From contig JAZBQD010000027.1 in the NCBI GenBank assembly GCA_036583965.1, forward strand, positions 10,021,187-10,085,186: a DNA stretch of 64,000 nt. The letters run 5' to 3'. Every line of letters begins with the position of its first letter. Position 1 is the stretch's first letter. Under the pieces are notes generated by a model. The model worked only from the letters and a program-made list of their open reading frames with translations, was not told where the DNA came from and did not search any database. The stretch is from Prunella strophiata. Lineage: Eukaryota; Chordata; Aves; Passeriformes; Prunellidae. Below are positions 27,572-39,700 of the stretch, piece by piece. The position numbers were made by a program, and so were the translations under genes.

Positions 27572-29739
27572 TAGCATGAATACTAATAAAGCGCCCAGCC
27601 CCGTATCGGTCTCAGCCAGGCAGGATCGGGGCCCCAGGGACACTCTACGAAGACCTTCTGTGCCTGCTCTTCGCCCCTGGGACACTTGCCCACACCGCCC
27701 AGGGTGGGTGGACAGATCTTACCTTTGCACAGGACCTCCAGGTGTGCTGAGCAGAGCACACACAGCATGGGCTCCATGAACAGACAGCGCACATCTCCCA
27801 TCATATCCTGGGGAAAAGGGCACAGTGACAGGGATGGTCTTCACACAGTTCTCCAGACTGTTCTCTTCCAGGCAGTAGGGCTACCCAGTGCAGCCAGAAT
27901 GCCAAGGAGACAGGCACAGCTCCTGCCTGAGCAGGGATGGACACAGGTGGCAACACGCCCGTGTCCCCCAGCAAGGCCCACTCCTCACCTGCATGGCCCT
28001 GAGTGTGTGCAGAGCCCCTGCTGGGCTTGGGGGGAGCTACACAACAGCACAGGCTCTGAGGCCTTGGGAATCTTGGCTCTGGTACTTGGGATGCTGTGGC
28101 CCAAAGAGTCCAGCAGAACCTGTGTGTCTTTTTGACCTTCTGCTGAGTTGGAGGCATTTAAGAACTTGGTCTGGGCTTGCACCCCTGTGCAGAGGAGATG
28201 CCAACTTGTGTGCCTGGATGAGCCTGGATGAGCCATCTCAGCTGTTTCACTGTCACTCTGAGAAAACCCAGTACTGCATCCCACTTGAAGTGTGCTCAAA
28301 CAGCCAGGACTAAATTTCTCCGTCCTTGTCAGGAGCCACAACTAAAAAACAGCAAAATTCCCAGCTGGAGTAAGTGGTCAAGGAAGGCCCTTCTGCAGCC
28401 ATTTACAGAAATAGAGTCTGGCACTGGCATACCAAAAGGTTTGCTGCTGCTTTGTCTCTCTTGGAGGAAGCTGTGACAGCATGTATCACCCCATGGCCTC
28501 TAAGAATGTCCTCTGAACTACAGAACTAACAGGTTTTGGCTTCCACTACCCAGGAGGAAAAATGAAAAAAAAGCTGTAATGCTTTTAAAAGATACAATGC
28601 TACAAAACTCTCCCACCCCAGAGAGGAACTCTGGGAAGGTTTGCAGTGGGTGAACGCTGCAGGTAAGGATGGAAACTGTTCTGTGGTTTTAACAGGAGGA
28701 ATTGCAACCAGCAAGGCAGCAATATCACATTAAAATGACTGTGAAGAAACTGAGCTTGTTAAAAAGTGAAAGGGATGAAATGCAACTGCTCAACAACAGC
28801 TGAGATTCTGAACTCTTTCCAGCCAGAGGAGCAGTGCTGGATCTGCCATCAGCAGGCAGAGGGAAGGGAGCGGCTCAGTGCAGCAAGCAGCCCCAGGGGC
28901 CAGAGGTCAGGGAGAACATCCTTGCCTGAATCAGGACAAAGCACAAATGGACATGCTGTGTACCACAGCTTTCACAAATGAGCTCCTTACACTCCCTGCC
29001 AGTATCTCCAGTGAGCAATAACAGCTTTATAAACTCTTTTTTGTCCTCTTCTTTCAGGTGGCTCAGCCTCAGTATTTCCAGAGGAATGAAGACACCTCCA
29101 ATCTCCAGAAATTCAGTAAGGCATCTGAGGCTGCAAGGCTGCAAGAATAAGGGGAACAAGGCCAGAAATGTCACTTGCCTTGCAGCCCATCTTCCTCTGC
29201 CAGTGTGCCATGTCCTGGGAGCCGTCACCTCCCATCTCACTGAACTGGATACTGTCTCTGCAGAAGAGTATGGACCATCCTCTTACAGGCAGGCAGAGGC
29301 AGCACACCCATCCAGATGTGAGAAAAAACACTAATTGTAGGTTCCTGAGAGATGGGTTACATGGCTTTCCCTTCAGTTCCTTTTTTTGATAGCCAGGTTG
29401 TTTTTTTAAGCCTGCAGAATGTGGCTGGATGTGGATGTCTCTGTACAAAGGCTTATTCTTTAAACAAATTTTCAGTAGAGACCTTGCTCATCCTCTCCAT
29501 CTCACTACCACTCAGCACCTCCAGCTGTCCAAGGAAACAGATGCAGCATCCTGAGCCACACTGTTAGGTGAGCCAGAAACAATCTGGCTCCCTGGGAACT
29601 CCAGCCTCAGCTCTGGTTCTGCCTTGTTTTAACGAAGCTGTTCAGGATGCAACTTTGAGCAGCTTTGTGGGCACTATCCCATTCCTGCAAGAAAACCATG
29701 ATGGCTTCCTGTTCTTTGGACAGATGTCATGATCTCTTC

Positions 29740-32735
29740 TGCCTAGAGAAGAATGAGAAAGAAGTTTAAAAAGACTGTACAAATGAATTATCACTAGAAT
29801 CACATTTAAAATCTCTGGCAAATAATATAAAAGCAGTTAGTAACCATTTAATCTCATTTTCTCTTATACTCATTTCATAGATAGGGAAACCAGCAAAAGG
29901 AGAGTTCCTGATATGTCTGAAGCTGCACAATGAATCTGTGACAGACTTGAGATTATTTTCCTGGGCAGGTGGTTTCACCACAGGAGCTCTTTTCTCTGCT
30001 CTGCTAATAAAGTAATTTTGATGTTACCCATTACCCCAGGCCTGTTTCTCACTAGCCTCATGATATGAACACTGCGTCTCATATCTGACCTGCCAGGGAA
30101 TAAATAGAGTGAAAGGAGAGCAGGAATGGGTATGGATTTATGGGGAGTGACAGGGTCAAGGGGGCTATAAATGCCTGTTAGCACAGCAGCACAGCCCTCA
30201 CTCACGTGCTGGAACAACAGCCATTGGGACATCCACCCAGGAACACGTGCCTGGCCTTGGCACTGGCAGAGTGCTTTGGCACCCTTTAGCATGACAGACA
30301 TTTGCTCTGCTTTTTCCCTATATAATTTTCCTGGCATGTTTTTAAACAATCTAAGAAAAGCTAAAATTATAAGAGCTATAAGCAAGAAGACAGAAGTTCC
30401 AGAAACATCCCTTGTCTGCAATTCCTTCTATTTCTACACAGGTTTAAATAAAGAAATCTACATTATTCCAAGTGTCTTTGGCACACTTTTGCCTTGGTGT
30501 GATATCCCCTAGTGCAGCTTGACAAATGTGAAGGTGCACTTAGTAAGGGAGATGGAATGTCAGGGACTAAGCTTTCCATTTGCTGGCAATCCCACAGCCA
30601 TGCACACTTTTGGCTGGAGGACACTGACCAGTCTCAAGGAGCTGTGCAGTTAAACACCAGGATCTGTGCCCACACACAGATGAAGAAAGAGGGATAAGGT
30701 CACAAACAGTGGCATTAACACAGGTGCCTTGTCCTCCACCAAGCTGTATCAACGTGCCTAAGGGTAAGAAAGGAATTCACACCTTGTCTAATGCACTCCT
30801 TGGACTTCCAACCTAACAAAAGCACCATTTTAAGTTTTATTTAAGTGTGGTTTATTGAGAAAAAGAGTTAAAATGGCATAAAATCTTTGTGTTTCAGAAT
30901 AAGAAGTTTCTTTCAATGTAATACAAATCATCAAGATTACCAATTTCCTATTTACAATATTCTTAAGCCTTTTCTCCTAGTATCTGGAACAAGATTTCAA
31001 ATCAGTTACAAAGTATCCCCAAGACACCTGCTCAAAAGTAACTTCTACTCCTGTCATCTGAACCAGACTGAAAACAATGACTAAGATGTGAACACATATC
31101 TCAGCGCCTAAAAACAAACAAGTAAAGTCTTCAAAAAGCTGGCTAAGAAACAGTGTTTGAGAATTAAGATGAGATGAAATTTCATCAGGGAATTAACGGT
31201 CTGTGTTCTGTAAGGCATCTGTGTCCTTGGCAGGGCATTTTCAGGACCTCCTCTGCAGGGAAGCAGGTTAAAAATAAATCCATTTTCCCAAAATAGTTGT
31301 GATTGAAAATGTTATTAGCCATAACAAATGTTAGTGCTGACAGGAGAATGGCCTGTTAGGGGCCTCTGCTGAAACAGTCAAGTGAAAGTCATATTTCACA
31401 TTATTGCAAGCATTTTCCTGTGATTTACAGAATATTTGTGAAACATTACTTGCAGGGCATATGATTGATATTGAGAGAACAGCTCGTGTGTAGGGGGAAT
31501 CTGTATTTCACAGAGACTGTTTGCATGAAATTTACAGTCCCATAAAGTGCTCCTCTGTCCTCAACAGAGATCTAGTTAAAAGAACTTTACAGTCTGAAAC
31601 ATCCCAAAATTGATTGTAAATTAACGTTTCCATATTTATGTTTAAGATGCTGGTGGTGTAATGCTGCAGTAACCCCCTCCACTACTCAGAAATACTAGCA
31701 CCAGCCTCTGGACGTGAGGATTTTAGTGATACAAAGGGCTTGCCTATGAATCAATGGGGGGAAAAAAAGAAAAAAAAAAAAAAGAAGTTGGAAACAATGA
31801 TGACATGGCTTCAGAAGATACAGTGGTGTCTGTCTCTGGCTGCTGTAATAGCAGCATTTGCTGACATAGGAGTCTTTAGGCCGACATTGCAAAGTACCCT
31901 GGAAATGTACATTAATGTTTTTATTATGACCATTTCACATATGGGAACATACAGACACAGGGAAGTTAAATGACTTGCCTGAATCATTTGTCAGTGCTAG
32001 CATCAGCTTGTAACTTCTGGCTGTTGGCTTCAAACTCTGCTGTCAACAGTGCTGGGCTGCCACCCAGTCCACTGGACCTAATAATCACAACAAGGCTGGG
32101 TCAGGGCAGGGCTTTATTCCTGCCAAGAAAAAAACCAGTGATTTAGGAACTGTCTCTGGCAATTCAGCAGTTCTTTACATCCAGAGTACTGCTTAATCAT
32201 CAGACTGAGATCAAAAGGCAAACTGGTGCTGCTCCAGCCTCAGACTGAGTGTGAGGTGCCAGGGAATGATGGCCTTGGACTCATGGAAGGACAGAGTGGC
32301 AGTGATTTGGTGTTACCTTTGCATCTTGCAACATCAAGGTTGTGCCCAGCCTCAGGCAGAACTTAGGGCTTGTTTCCCTGGCAGGTTTCCCCTTTCCTGG
32401 CACACCTCAAGTCCCCCCATGCACAGTGCACCTTCCTCAGTGCACCCCAACATCCCCAGCCCCTCAAGCCACAGTCCTGCCTCCCAGCCCCCCTGCTAAG
32501 GCAGCCACAGCCCCAAACCCAGCCCTGCCCTGCCCCATCCCAGCCAGGCCCTGCACTGCCCCTGCATCCACCCCAGGCCCTGCCCCGCCTGACCACCGCA
32601 ACCCCAGCAGTCCCGGCCCCAGACCACCATCCCACGGCCCCTCCTGACCCAAACACCCAGAGCAGGGCCAACAGCCCCTCTCACGCCTCCTGCCCGCCGT
32701 GTCCCCGGCCCCGCTGGCTCAGGCCCCGCCTCAGG
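29740..32735. other. Non-coding spacer between ARMH1 relic and minisatellite
   Basis: No exon recognised on either strand. It contains an A-rich tract (31756-31784) and a proline/alanine-biased C-rich stretch starting at about 32400 that grades into the minisatellite. The ARMH1 first exon and promoter would be expected near the TMEM53 CpG island but were not found. Confidence 0.45.
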
Positions 32736-32736
32736 C

Positions 32737-33353
32737 CCACAGCTCCGCCCACAGCTCCCCTCACAGCTCCCCCCAGACTCCCCTCACAGCTCCCCTCACA
32801 GCTCCCCCCACACTCCCCTCACAGCTGCCCTCACAGATCCCCCCACAGCTCCCCTCACAGATCCCCTCACACTCCCCCCACACTCCCCCCACAGCTCCCC
32901 CACACCCCTCACAGCTCCCCTCACAGCTGCCCTCACAGATCCCCCCACAGCTCCCCTCACAGATCCCCTCACACTCCCCCCACACCCCCCCACAGCTCCC
33001 CTCACAGCTCCCCCACACTCCCCTCACAGCTCCCCTCACACTCCCCTCACAGATCCCCTCACACTCCCCCCACACTCCCCCCACACTCCCCCCACACTCC
33101 CCTCACAGATCCCCTCACACTCCCCCCACACTCCCCCCACAGCTCCCCTCACAGCTCCCCTCACACTCCCCTCACACTCCCCTCACACTCCCCCCACACT
33201 CCCCTCACACTCCCCTCACACTCCCCTCACACTCCCCTCACAGCTCCCCTCACAGCTCCCCTCACACTCCCCTCACACTCCCCTCACAGCTCCCCCCACA
33301 CTCCCCTCACACTCCCCCCACAGATCCCCCCACAGATCCCCTCACAGCTCCCC
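32737..33353. repeat. C-rich minisatellite (CTCCCCTCACA family), about 600 bp
   Basis: More than 50 copies of an 11-12-bp unit (CTCCCCTCACA, GCTCCCCTCACA, ATCCCCTCACA, CTCCCCCCACA) make higher-order blocks. For example, a segment of roughly 110 bp containing GCTGCCCTCACAGATCC recurs near 32820 and 32927. The complementary strand has GGGG about every 11 bp, so it can form G-quadruplexes. Lack of stop codons in several frames gives spurious long ORFs. It ends 317 bp before the TMEM53 ATG. Confidence 0.95.
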
Positions 33354-33359
33354 TCAGCC

Positions 33360-33669
33360 GGCCCGCGCCCCGCCCGCCTCAGCCCCACTCTCCCGCGCCC
33401 CTGCCCCACGGGGCGGTTATCCGGCACAATGACTGACACGCGCCTGAACCAATCGCTGCCAGACTTTCTCCCCCTGTCCAATGGGCGGGCAGGGGGCGGG
33501 GCGCTGGGCCGGTGCTAAGGGCGCGTTGCTAAGGAAGTGGGAGGCGGGCAGGGGGGCGGGGCGGATGATGAGGCGGGGCGGGCGTTTTCCCTTCCCATTG
33601 GCCGCGGGGCGGGAGGTGGGCGGAGCTCCCGCGGGGGCGGAAGCGGCGGGCGGGGCGCGGAGCGCGGCC
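33360..33669 (+). promoter_or_regulatory. TMEM53 CpG-island promoter with three CCAAT boxes
   Basis: CCAAT motifs occur at 33449-33453 and 33478-33482 on plus, with an inverted ATTGG at 33597-33601. GC boxes GGGCGGGGC lie around 33490-33570 and 33600-33655. TATA-less, CpG-dense and adjacent to the ATG. In mammals this promoter is shared with ARMH1 in the other direction. Confidence 0.7.
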
Positions 33670-36600
33670 ATGGGCACCCGCGGGCTGAGGGAGGCCGTGG
33701 TGGAGCTGGAGCCGGGACAGGCCCGCGGTGCGGAGGCGAGCGGGACCGGGGGCACCACTGACAGCAGGGACCGGGGGGCCTCTGCGGGCGGAGAAGGGGC
33801 GGGCGCGCTGGGGTGTGGGAGGAGGAGCCGTGGGGCATTGGTGCTCTAGCAGGTGTCTGGCAGTCCCGGGAGGACCGGGCAGGACGCTTCCCTTTCCCCC
33901 TGGAAGCGGCGGCAGCTGCTGCTGTCTCGCCGGGAGGAGCGGTCTCGTCCCCCGTGGGGATCAGTTCGGTGCTGGCTTTGTGTCACTGGGGAGCGGTGGG
34001 AGCTGCCGGGGCTGGAGCTGAGCTGTGCGGTGAGACCGGCCTGAGGCAGTACCCGTAACTGACCGAGAAGCCAAGCTTACACTTGCTTCACTATTGCCTG
34101 TAAACTTTAGTAGCCAGGCGAGCTGCTGTCAATTCTGACTCGGGCAGAGCTGCTGTAATGCTTGTGGTTTGTTGCAGAAGGCAGCACGGACAGAGGGCCT
34201 GCCGAGGGCCAGCCTGTGGTGATCCTCCTGGGCTGGGCCGGCTGCCAGGACAAATACCTGGCCAAGTACAGTGCAATCTACAGCCAGAAGGTGAGTGGCC
34301 TGTCTGTATTTTCATGACGCTGTCATACTGTGAAACGGCCTTATTTTTGCATGTTGGTAAAGTATCTCTGAAGCCTCTCTTGGCATCACTCATGGGGAGT
34401 GAGTGAGAGTTCTGTCATTGAAAGCTCCTTGTCTCTCACAGCCCGGGCAGTGTTATCTAACAGCTGCTGATGTCACCTTTGTGTGTGCAGCTGAGCCAGA
34501 AATACTTCCTTGGAGAAACTTTCAGCTGCTGTGTGACTCACTGAAGTATCTTAAGGCTTTTAAAGTTGTGGGATTATTCAGGAATGACATGAACTGTGTT
34601 AGTTTTCCAAACACGTAAACATGCAGGGGAAGATTCTGTGTTTACTGCTTGCTGTAAGGCCACAGCACAGACGTGGTGAGGCTGGGGTGGGAACTGACAG
34701 AACACATTGGCATCTGTCATGCCTTTGGCTCTTCCTTCCTGTGAAAATGATTCATCTAAGTGTTGTAAGCCAAATTAATTTTATCCTATCTGTGAAACAG
34801 GCATCCTGTGATAGATATAGATGCTCACTAGGAATTCCTTGTGTTTGAACTAGAGAGATATGTCCTACTGCCAGTTCCCTAAGTTGTGATATTGTCCTTT
34901 CTAAAACTGTATTTTATTGGAATGACCCCAGCTTGTAGCATGGGGACCCAGTGAAACATTAGATTTTTTTTCCCCTTGGTCAGCATACAAGGAATCTTGT
35001 ATTTATCCAAATCTGGTCCAACTATAAGTGGTAAAGTTTGTACATTAACAAGTCTATTGTTAACGTGTAATCCAGGGCAGGAGTCATTAATTGGCTTGAT
35101 CTAGTGAAGAATTAGTTGTTAAGTGGCTTTAAGATGCTGCTGAGCGGATGAGGAGCACGTTACAGGGCAGCATGACAACTTCTTGGAAAATACTTTTCTC
35201 TCAGAAAGGTCATAGAAATGGGAAAGGAGAGGATGGGTTTTCCATGGCAAGATGGTAGAGAAGGCTTTGATTTGAGAACTTGGTATTCTCTTCTAACTCA
35301 TTCAATGAGTGGTGGGGGTTGTTTTGGTGACTTTGCTTTGTGCTTGTCATTGTGTAATGTCAGTGAGCTCAGATGACAGAAAAGGTCTAAAGCATTTCTA
35401 AATGGAGTTCCATCTGCTCTGTTTTGAAACTCCTCCAAGATCCTGTTTCCAAATCTATACCTAAATGTAAGGCAGTTGCTCAGGATTGAAGGCAGTTGTT
35501 GAGGAGTTCTGAATCCCTGAGCCAGAGCTCTTTCTTTGCACAGCTGGAGTGCTTCAGGAAGGTCTACAAAAATCATGTTGGTGTTTGCTGGTGGTGAGTC
35601 TTAGAGACAGCTGCAAACAAGTGCACCCAAGGAGAGAAGGAGTTCCTCTTTCTTCTTACGTTTGCTTCAGTGTGATGAGCTGGATGTGTACCAGAGCAGG
35701 CTGGTCTTACCAAAAGGGCTGATGCTGAAGGTCTGTGAATCAGGGAGATGGTTTTCTTCTCCTGGGTGAGGATTAACACCCATAAAAATGGGTGGCAGTG
35801 TCCCCAGGGGTTGTGCCAGTTAGCACAAGATTTGAAAGGATCTTAAACATGACCAAAGCCAGGCCTCTGCCACTGCAGAGGCTTTTCCATAATACTGTGT
35901 GCTATTATGATTAATGTAATCTCTATTCGTGTCAGTGCCTTGCTGCTGACACTAAAGACTTTCTTCTGGCCCTGTGGTTTCTGCTGGAAACCTGTCCCAA
36001 ATTTTCATGTTCTTTGTACTGCTGCCTGCCTACTGTCTGTAATTTGCAGCACAGCTGAAGTGTGTGTGGGGTCTCTTTCTGTTCTTAGGGGTGCACGGTC
36101 ATCCGTTACACAGCTCCATGGAGGATGATATTCTTCTCTGAGACCTTTGGCATCAGATCCCTGCAGACCCCAGCCAGGCAACTCCTGGAGCTGCTCTTTG
36201 ACCACAGTGTTGAAAGCAGGCCGGTTCTTTTCCACGTTTTCAGCAACGGTGGTGCCATGCTGTACCGTTACATCATCGAGGCGCTCCACACCCACGCGCC
36301 GTTTCAGAGCCTCAGAGTGGCTGGCACCATTTTCGACAGCGCCCCTGGCAGAAGAAACTTGCGTGGAGCCCTTCGTGCCCTGGCAACCGTGCTGGTCTCC
36401 ATGAACGTGCTGCTCAAGTATTTCCTGCTGTTCACCTTTGCCAGCGCGGCCGTTGTGCTGCGCATCCTGCTGTACCCCCTGACCCGCTTCCTCCACCAGA
36501 GCCATTACGAGGCGCTGCTGAAGGCGCCCTCGCGCTGGCCCGAGCTCTACCTCTACTCCCAGGCTGACCTGATCATCAAGGCCAGCGAGGTTCAGCTCCT

Positions 36601-36751
36601 GGCCAGTGCCCGGCAGCAGCTCGGAGTTCCTGTCAAAGCCGTGGACTTCTCGGACTCGCCTCACGTCAGCCACATGCGGGTGTACCCCACCCACTACCGC
36701 AGCCTGTGCACCACCTTCCTGTCTGACTGTGTCGGGGCCTCGCCTCCTTAG
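33670..36751 (+). CDS. TMEM53: TMEM53 / NET4, nuclear envelope DUF829 protein (277 aa)
   Basis: TMEM53 is a nuclear envelope membrane protein that limits BMP/SMAD signalling and affects cell-cycle progression. Exons are 33670-33727, 34178-34290 and 36089-36751, with consistent phases (1, 0) and a 277-residue product, the same length as human. The DUF829 alpha/beta-hydrolase-like fold is visible. It has [10 protein letters not shown] near residue 40, [11 protein letters not shown] (58-68), and an elbow-like F-S-N-G-G (108-112, Ser109). I-F-D-S-A-P-G follows at about 138-144. Y-S-Q-A-D (Asp217) and S-P-H-V-S-H (His249/252) could complete a triad. A hydrophobic stretch (about 150-187) is the membrane segment. 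The exon 1 donor GTGCGG is weak but is the only one giving the right phase. Last exon GC3 is high. Confidence 0.95.
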
Positions 36752-39700
36752 GGCTCTCATGACCCTCAGTGTTTGCCTCTGCTGGCTCAGCTCCCATGGG
36801 AAATGTCACCCCCTTTGCTTTTGTGTCTTTGAAGTGAGCAAAGTAGAGGCTTCTTGTTTGGTTTGCTTTTTTTTTTTTTCCCTACTGTCTACAAGTCTGA
36901 AAGCCTCCAGCCTGGCCTTTGGACCAGCCACGTTAGAGCAGAAAGTAGATATGGGTTAATTTAAAGTCCTGAAGGTGAAATCCTGCCATGGTTCATGTTG
37001 ATGTGCTCTACCAAGTGTCACGGACCAGAATCTCACACTGACTATTGTTAGTTTCTTCCTGTCTCTTCTTGTTCTCTGCTTTCCATGTTGTCTCCTTGTC
37101 CCTGATGTCCAATGTGCATGTTCTGTTGCTTGTATTAATTTTACAATACAGCTCTTCCATGTCTTTGTTGTTTTGTTGTTTTTTTTTTCTCTCTGCCATT
37201 TCTTTTATCTTGCAGTGAGCAAACAGAGCCAAGTCTGCAGGACTTTTTGCTTTTCTCAGTACATCCCAGCTTGAGTTGTACTCTCCTTGCTGGAGCTCAG
37301 GCCCTGAAACCAAGTGTAAGACCAGGAAAAGGTGTGTGTAGGGCAGTATGACCAGACTGTCTTCTGGTTCCATTAAATAGCTGAGATAAAACAGTCAAAG
37401 CTCTCTAATCCTTGGTGGGAGCTCAAATGTTTGTGATAACTTTTGTGTTCTTCAACCCAGAGGTTTAAGGTAACATTTTTTGAATGTGTCTAGTGTTTTG
37501 TTTCTCTTCCTTCAAGTCTTTTGTGTGTTCTGCTGAGCAGTTTTGCTTTCTTGGAAAGCTATTTATTTGTTATTGTATGTCTTTAAGCAGCCTATATTTT
37601 GCATCTGGAAATTCAGGGAAATTTTTGGATTACAGCTGTGCCAGATCCCAGAAACAGAAAGGTGGAATTGCAGAAGAAAACTGAACTGTCTCTTGGAGCT
37701 GTACTTTATACTGGGTATTTCTTAAATCACCTTCAGCCTACAAATGACCATGAAATAAGGTGTTTTTGTGCATAATGTTCTCCTCAGATGATCAGTCTTT
37801 GCAGTCCATGCAACGTGTACAAGAAATTAATTCCTTCCACCTAGTGAAAAAGTAGCTCATTGCACTGTACTTCAATGTTTGGGTTTATGTTTTATTGTTT
37901 ATTTGGGGGAGAAGGGGGGATAAAGACAGAGGAGAGCCTGCTGATATGTTTATGCTATGTCACAGTATAGCAAGGTAATTGATGACATGCTGAACAGGTT
38001 TAGCCAACTTTAAACTGCCAGGAAGAAGCCCTGGAGGGCTGTGACATGGGCCTGCTTGAACTGGAACTGCCCTAGAGAGGTAGGCACTTAAAAAACAGGA
38101 GGAGTTTTGCAAAAGGTTCTGCCAGTCCTTGGCTGTGCTGGGCTTGCCCACCCTTGGGGTGCTGTCGTCCACAATTACAAAACTCCTGCTGTTCTGGATT
38201 GAAATGCAGAGGGGGAGGTCCTTGGGAAGCACTAAAATAATTTGGAAGCTTAACACAAGAACTGTAACACCTCACAGAAGGGAAAGCACAAGGTGAGTGG
38301 CAGTGGTGACCACACAGCTGGTTTGTAGCAGACTATTGTGACAATGCTCATTTACAGCAGAATAACCCCCTGATGGGTATGGTTTTAGAGGGAGGGTTGG
38401 GTTGTATATGGGATAAGTGAGAATTAACTGAAAAGGGCCTGATTACCTGGTTTGTCTTCTATTTTTTAAAAGTGAAAACTGTCTCCAGGAGCTTGTTGCT
38501 TGGCACCCAGTCTTCTGTAGGTGTGATCCCAGTTCCAGCTCCCTTCTGTGACAGTGGGGTGTGAGGGCTACTCTGTGGTAAGAGCTTTCAGCCTTCCCCT
38601 TTTCATGGAGGAATTCTTGTTTCTAGGATTTGTGAAATCCAGGCATGGTCCCCTATCTCCAGAAAGCCCATCAGAGATCTCCCAGCTTTTTAAAGCAGGC
38701 CCCTGGTTTGTGCTGTCAGTGCTGTAACTCCTGAGCTGTGATGTGTTCATCTGCCTTTCCAGAGATCTGGGCTGGGGCTTCTCAGCATCCAGTCTGCTTG
38801 AGCACTGTGAACACTCTTGGGGAACAGAGGTGATAAAGGTTATTTAACCAGCACTTGCCCTCATGCTGGTTTCTACAGATTCAGTATTTACAGATCAGTT
38901 AAACACTCCATAATAGAAGCCTCTGAATTAATACAATTGTTCCTGGAAATCTGCTGTTCCTGTTTATTGCTGCAGGTGTTGAACTTCTCCTGTTGAAGGA
39001 CTTGGGCTGTTACAGAACATGGCTGGCAAGAGCTGGAGCTGAACCCTCTGCCCCTGCCTGATGGGATGGTGAGGCTTCCTCTGGGAAAAGCCTCACATGT
39101 CAGCTGCACCTCCTTCCTCACTTTCACCTCCCCACCACGGTGTTGCCACTTCCCCAGCTCAGCCCTACTTCCCCACTTTCCAGGGCAGCAGGCAGGGAGC
39201 AGGTGCTGCCTGCTGGAGCTTTGCAGTCAGAGGTGTCCTGAGCTTTGCCAACAGGAATGTGCTCACAGGCATTTCCACTGCTGCAAAAGTGACTTGAAAT
39301 TGGGAGGTGATTTGTGTACACAGCTCTCTGAGAGCAGGATCATCTTGGGCAAACCAGTGATTTACAGCACCAGTCTTCTGAGTAGGTTTTGTTTTCTGAG
39401 TCCCAGCAAGTTTTAATTCTGATTGTGAGCACTGTGTGATATGCTGGCCCCTGCTTTCCTGCACTGTGTGTGCCCCCACCTTCCTGCCCTCTGTATTCCT
39501 GTGGCTTATTTGAAACAGAAGGTTAATAACTTGGAGCCTGAAGGCACATGGCTGAGAACTGATCCAAGCACTACTGGATTTACAAAAACCCAGCCTCAGA
39601 CCCTTAATCCTTGCTAAACTGTCACGGTTTGGTGCAGCCAGTGTTCCTAAAGAGCTTCAGCCTGAACACTGAAAGCCCAAAGGTTGTGATATCTTGGCAA

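Larger units (their letters stand above)
24859..29738 (-). pseudogene. ARMH1: ARMH1 (armadillo-like helical domain 1) decayed gene
   Basis: Exon-like blocks on the minus strand, in 5'-3' order, match human ARMH1 as I recall it. Block 29519-29738 is the N-terminus (K-E-Q-E-A-I then F-L-Q-E-W-D; later Q-G-A-R-L-F-L). Block 28964-29130 has E-F-L-E-I-G-G-V, then K-E-L-I-C-E-S. Block 27989-28184 has V-L-L-D-S-L-G-H, then S-P-Q-A-Q-Q, then L-H-T-L-R. Block 27723-27807 has C-V-L-C-S-A-H-L-E-V. Block 25085-25128 has Q-A-A-A-T-K-A-I-G. A weaker candidate is 24859-24939. Splice sites mostly survive. Breaks: frame changes near 29717, 29616 and 29595, with a TGA at 29607-29609; a 1-nt loss in the run 28015-28018; and TAA at 25111-25113 just before the Q-A-A-A motif. 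Three U5 genes sit in its introns. Assembly error cannot explain all breaks. Confidence 0.78.

Noticed and set aside
29975..30421. 148-codon minus-strand frame as an ARMH1 exon
   Set aside because: No resemblance to ARMH1 and no splice sites bounding it.
32370..33518. 382-codon plus-strand frame rich in S, P, H, T, L
   Set aside because: It is a translation of the C-rich minisatellite, which lacks stop codons in several frames; no domain, no splice context.
36005..36760. 251-codon minus-strand frame
   Set aside because: Antisense shadow of the GC-rich last TMEM53 exon; the sense frame is clearly the real protein.
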